Below are positions 61,636-64,000 of a stretch of DNA of 64,000 bases, piece by piece (position 1 is the first letter of the stretch; each line of letters begins with the position of its first letter). The position numbers were made by a program, and so were the translations under genes. Source of the stretch: Microbacterium sulfonylureivorans (GTDB taxonomy: Bacteria; Actinomycetota; Actinomycetes; Actinomycetales; Microbacteriaceae); assembly GCF_003999995.1 (NCBI RefSeq), contig NZ_RJAD01000001.1:1674001-1738000 (forward strand), written 5' to 3'. The notes beneath the pieces were generated by a model. That model did not search any database and had not been told where the DNA came from. It was given only the letters and a program-made list of their open reading frames with translations.

Positions 61636-63125
61636 TTCATCCCCAAACCGACCGGCAGCGCATTCACCATGAGCGCTTCGGCTTGCTGGCAGTACAGCAC
61701 CTGCGCCTCCATCCCTGCCCGGGACAGCGCGTTGCGCATCCCCGCGACGGCCTGGTCCAGGCGTTCCTCGTCGGGGGCGGTGATGGTGAGGTAGGCGCCG
61801 TACCGGAACTCACCGTGCCCGGCGACGATCTCCTGCTCCTGCTTCTCCAACGCGTCCCAGTCCGCCAGATCGGCGGCCGACCCGTCGGTGCCCCGCTTGG
61901 CACGCAGCTTCTCGTTGCCCCGCCACACCTTCTTCTCATCCCGGATCCGCTTCAGCGCCTTCGACACCGGCACCGGGGTGAGCACCAGGGAGAAGATGTG
62001 GGTGACCGCCTCCCCGGTGTGGGGGTGGCGGGCGAACACGATCGGCGACACGAACCCGACCGGCGCATCCGACCGCGGCCACTCATGCACCCACATCGTG
62101 GTGTGCACTCCCGAGTCGGTGTGCACGATCCCGTTGTGACCCTTGGGTTCCTCGAGGTACATCGGGCCGAGCGCAATCGGATCCACCCCGGCGTGGGTGT
62201 CGTCACGGTTCTGCACGGTGGACGCGAACTCCGGGTCGAACGCCACCCGGGCCAGCGCGGCGACATCTCGTGGGGAGAGCCATTTGCGGACTTTGACCTT
62301 GGCTGCGCGCAGCGCGTCCGACAGATTCCCCGCCTCGATGTAGGCAAGGGACTGGATGGCGTCCTTGCCGCCACCGAGCGACTTCAACTGCGCGCCGAGG
62401 GCGAGCAGGTCGAGGGTGAAGGTGAGGTAATTGCGGTGCGAGACCGCGAACCGCTCCGACCCGTTCATCACCTCCTCATAGTTGGTCGCGGCGGGCGAGG
62501 TGGCCTCGAGGTCGCGACGGCGGCGGACGGTGTCGTAGTGGTCCCGGGCGGCACGAATGGTCGTGGGCAGGGTGCGCTCTTGCAGGGTGACGCGTTTGAT
62601 GCCGGGCCGTTGGGTAAAGGAGGCGAGGACCTGCGCCCACTGCTGGGCGAGGTCGTACCGGTCGGGGGTGTCGTGCATCAGAAACCCCTGCACCTCGAGC
62701 TCCGCGGTCACCGACACGGTCCGGTCGTGCGGGTTGTACACACACGCCACCCCGTCCACATCCCAGAACTGGATCGACGCCCGAGTGCCCGGCATGTTCA
62801 ACGTCCCCGCCAGCTCACGCCGCTCCGGCCGGTATGTCTGCGTGGTGGCACCCAGGGCGTGGCGGGTCTGCTTCATGAGCCACAGTCCCGCCATCCGCGG
62901 CGAGGATACCCCGTGGATGCTGGTCAGTGCCGTCCCGCCGAGGAGCAGGTAGAGGGGGGCGCCGTAGAGGAGCCCGGGGGGACCGAACCGGTTGATGCAG
63001 ATCAGCACCACGGTGCCGGCGGCGGCGACGAACGTGAGCTGCCAGCCGTCCATCCCCATCACCACTCCTTGCCGGGAGCGGCGCGGCAACCTGACCGGCC
63101 GGGACAGATCCGAAGTCGAGGTCAT
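61632..63125 (-). CDS. SCO6880-type T4SS protein (VirB3/PrgI-like N-terminus)
   Basis: A 497-aa protein. Two close membrane segments at about 26-66 (MDGWQLTFVAAAGTVVLICINRFGP.., LLYGAPLYLLLGG) as in PrgI/VirB3, then a soluble VirB4-N-like domain (YIEAGNLSDALRAAKVKVRKWLSPRDVAALAR, TMWVHEWPRSDAPVGFVSPIVFA). Such proteins occur in actinobacterial ICE transfer operons. ATG 63125 overlaps the upstream gene (ATGA); the apparent extension to 63962 is in another gene. Confidence 0.85.
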   Translation of the reverse strand: MTSTSDLSRPVRLPRRSRQGVVMGMDGWQLTFVAAAGTVVLICINRFGPPGLLYGAPLYLLLGGTALTSIHGVSSPRMAGLWLMKQTRHALGATTQTYRPERRELAGTLNMPGTRASIQFWDVDGVACVYNPHDRTVSVTAELEVQGFLMHDTPDRYDLAQQWAQVLASFTQRPGIKRVTLQERTLPTTIRAARDHYDTVRRRRDLEATSPAATNYEEVMNGSERFAVSHRNYLTFTLDLLALGAQLKSLGGGKDAIQSLAYIEAGNLSDALRAAKVKVRKWLSPRDVAALARVAFDPEFASTVQNRDDTHAGVDPIALGPMYLEEPKGHNGIVHTDSGVHTTMWVHEWPRSDAPVGFVSPIVFARHPHTGEAVTHIFSLVLTPVPVSKALKRIRDEKKVWRGNEKLRAKRGTDGSAADLADWDALEKQEQEIVAGHGEFRYGAYLTITAPDEERLDQAVAGMRNALSRAGMEAQVLYCQQAEALMVNALPVGLGMK

Positions 63126-64000
63126 GACGTCGTCCTTTCTCCTCGAGGCGCGGCAGGCGTGGAGGTCGGCGGCGGCGGTGCCGCCGATGCACCAGGTGAA
63201 CCGGTCGGGCTGTGTGCGGTCGCCGAACGGGTCGTGGTTGAGGTGGCTGTCGCGGTCGAGGTGCCGCGGGTTGCGGGGCCTGACGCGCCCCTCGCGGTTG
63301 ACGGGCGAGCACCGGCCGAGCTGCCGGAGACCGTGGCGCCTGTGCCGGGTTTGCGGGAGCCTGCACTGATGCCGGCGGGGGTGCTGCCGAGCCGGCTGGG
63401 GATTCCGACGGTCTTGCGGGCGGCGCTGGCACCCATCGCGCCGGCGTGGCTGCCCAGTCGGGAGCCGACGCTGTCGGCGGCGACCGCGCCGACGAAGCTG
63501 AACAGCCCGAAGATCGCGAACGGCGCGAACGCCACCAGCACCAGCCCCGCCAGTAGCGGCCAGGCTTGCGGATCCCAGATCGTCGACACCGTAGCAAGCC
63601 CGTTGATGATCAGGGTGACGAACCCGATCGTGAGCGGCCCGGTCAACAGCAGCACCACCACGGCGGAAACGTAGCGGACCACCCATTGCGGGCCGACCGC
63701 GCGGATCGGGAACAGCATCCAAGCGACAGGGCCGACCGCGATCAGGGCGGCGAGGACGATATTGCGGAACGTGAACACCAGCATCAGCAGCAGCAGCCCG
63801 AGCATCAAAAGGCCGTGGATGACGAACGCGAAGAAGTAGTTCGCCTGCCCACCGGCCCACATCACGCCCTGCAAGGTGGCGAACAGTGCATCGGGGCCGT
63901 CGCGGTTCATGATGTACCAGGTCATCTCGTCCACCGCGTTCAGCAGGTGCCCGGTCAGCCACAGTGTGATGGGCACCGCGGGGATCGCGATGAACGATCG
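63122..64000 (-). CDS. VirB6/TrbL-like polytopic T4SS membrane protein (5' truncated by window)
   Basis: At least 292 codons are visible and the frame continues past position 64000 (RSFIAIPAVPITLW... upstream of an internal GTG). Four or five membrane helices are visible: FFAFVIHGLLMLGLLLLMLV, NIVLAALIAVGPVAWMLF, VVRYVSAVVVLLLTGPLTIG and WPLLAGLVLVAFAPFAIFGL. A long Ser/Thr/Ala/Pro-rich cytoplasmic or external tail follows (about 190-284). It is the inner-membrane channel component expected beside VirB4. Confidence 0.82.
   Translation of the reverse strand, partial: RSFIAIPAVPITLWLTGHLLNAVDEMTWYIMNRDGPDALFATLQGVMWAGGQANYFFAFVIHGLLMLGLLLLMLVFTFRNIVLAALIAVGPVAWMLFPIRAVGPQWVVRYVSAVVVLLLTGPLTIGFVTLIINGLATVSTIWDPQAWPLLAGLVLVAFAPFAIFGLFSFVGAVAADSVGSRLGSHAGAMGASAARKTVGIPSRLGSTPAGISAGSRKPGTGATVSGSSAGARPSTARGASGPATRGTSTATATSTTTRSATAHSPTGSPGASAAPPPPTSTPAAPRGERTTS

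Noticed and set aside
29753..64000. Prophage interpretation of the right-hand element
   Set aside because: There are no capsid, terminase, portal or tail genes; MobF relaxase, coupling protein, VirB4-like ATPase and VirB6-like genes identify a conjugative element.

Overview
The window looks like a high-GC actinobacterial chromosome, most likely family Microbacteriaceae and plausibly Microbacterium. Pointers are the strong G/C third-position bias, a ClpC/RadA gene set typical of Actinobacteria, a tRNA-Ser with encoded CCA, and heavy use of the word GCGGATGCC / GGCATCCGC. The genus call is inference from overall character, not from a marker-gene comparison. About 30 kb of chromosome is followed by more than 34 kb of an integrative and conjugative element (ICE) that entered at a tRNA-Ser gene and runs off the right edge.

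Chromosomal part (1-29.75 kb). A small XRE/DUF2975-type pair and clpC come first, then a GNAT acetyltransferase, a zinc-ribbon protein and a secreted protein. A 590-bp gene-free stretch full of palindromes follows. Next is an amine-utilisation locus (5.98-13.06 kb): a divergent APC permease, a glutamine-synthetase-like gamma-glutamylamide synthetase, a class I amidotransferase-type gamma-glutamyl hydrolase, an aldehyde dehydrogenase, a short-chain dehydrogenase and a GntR/FCD regulator. These could together run a gamma-glutamylated route for ethanolamine or a related amino alcohol. Then come a lipoprotein, radA, an SRPBCC protein, a 2-oxoglutarate-oxygenase-like protein, L-lactate dehydrogenase and a class II glutamine amidotransferase. 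Two translationally coupled giant genes (2282 and 1230 aa, 10.5 kb) fill the space up to the tRNA.

ICE (29.8 kb to the end). Left-end module: tyrosine integrase, a DNA-binding protein, an excisionase-like HTH protein, NrdH-type redoxin and small accessory genes. A three-gene zeta-toxin-like operon follows. Cargo 1 (36.5-44.1 kb) is an iron-siderophore uptake cassette: ABC transporter, substrate-binding lipoprotein, a siderophore-reductase/methyltransferase fusion, and a tandem-duplicated AraC regulator, with a DtxR/IdeR-type iron box between the divergent genes. Cargo 2 (44.2-47.7 kb, visibly lower GC) is an IetA/IetS-like AAA ATPase plus subtilase defence pair. A MobF relaxase-helicase follows.

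Cargo 3 (50.7-54.3 kb) is the most striking part. A divergent XRE regulator and ImmA/IrrE metallopeptidase face a four-gene operon encoding a ubiquitin-like protein, an E2-like protein, a JAB-peptidase/E1 fusion and a two-TM membrane protein: a compact bacterial ubiquitin-like conjugation system. The remaining minus-strand block (55.5-64 kb) is the conjugation machinery: ssb, small genes, TraD/VirD4-like coupling protein, a ParA-like ATPase, VirB4-like ATPase, an SCO6880-type protein and a VirB6/TrbL-like membrane protein cut by the window edge. Nearly every junction in it is a 4-bp ATGA overlap.

A sequence-scale signal cuts across this layout. The word GGATGCC/GGCATCC is several-fold enriched in the chromosomal part, sits as inverted pairs in terminators, and falls to background inside the ICE. 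Separately, small palindromic elements with GTGTCCC ends have invaded the amine locus, one of them inside a coding region.
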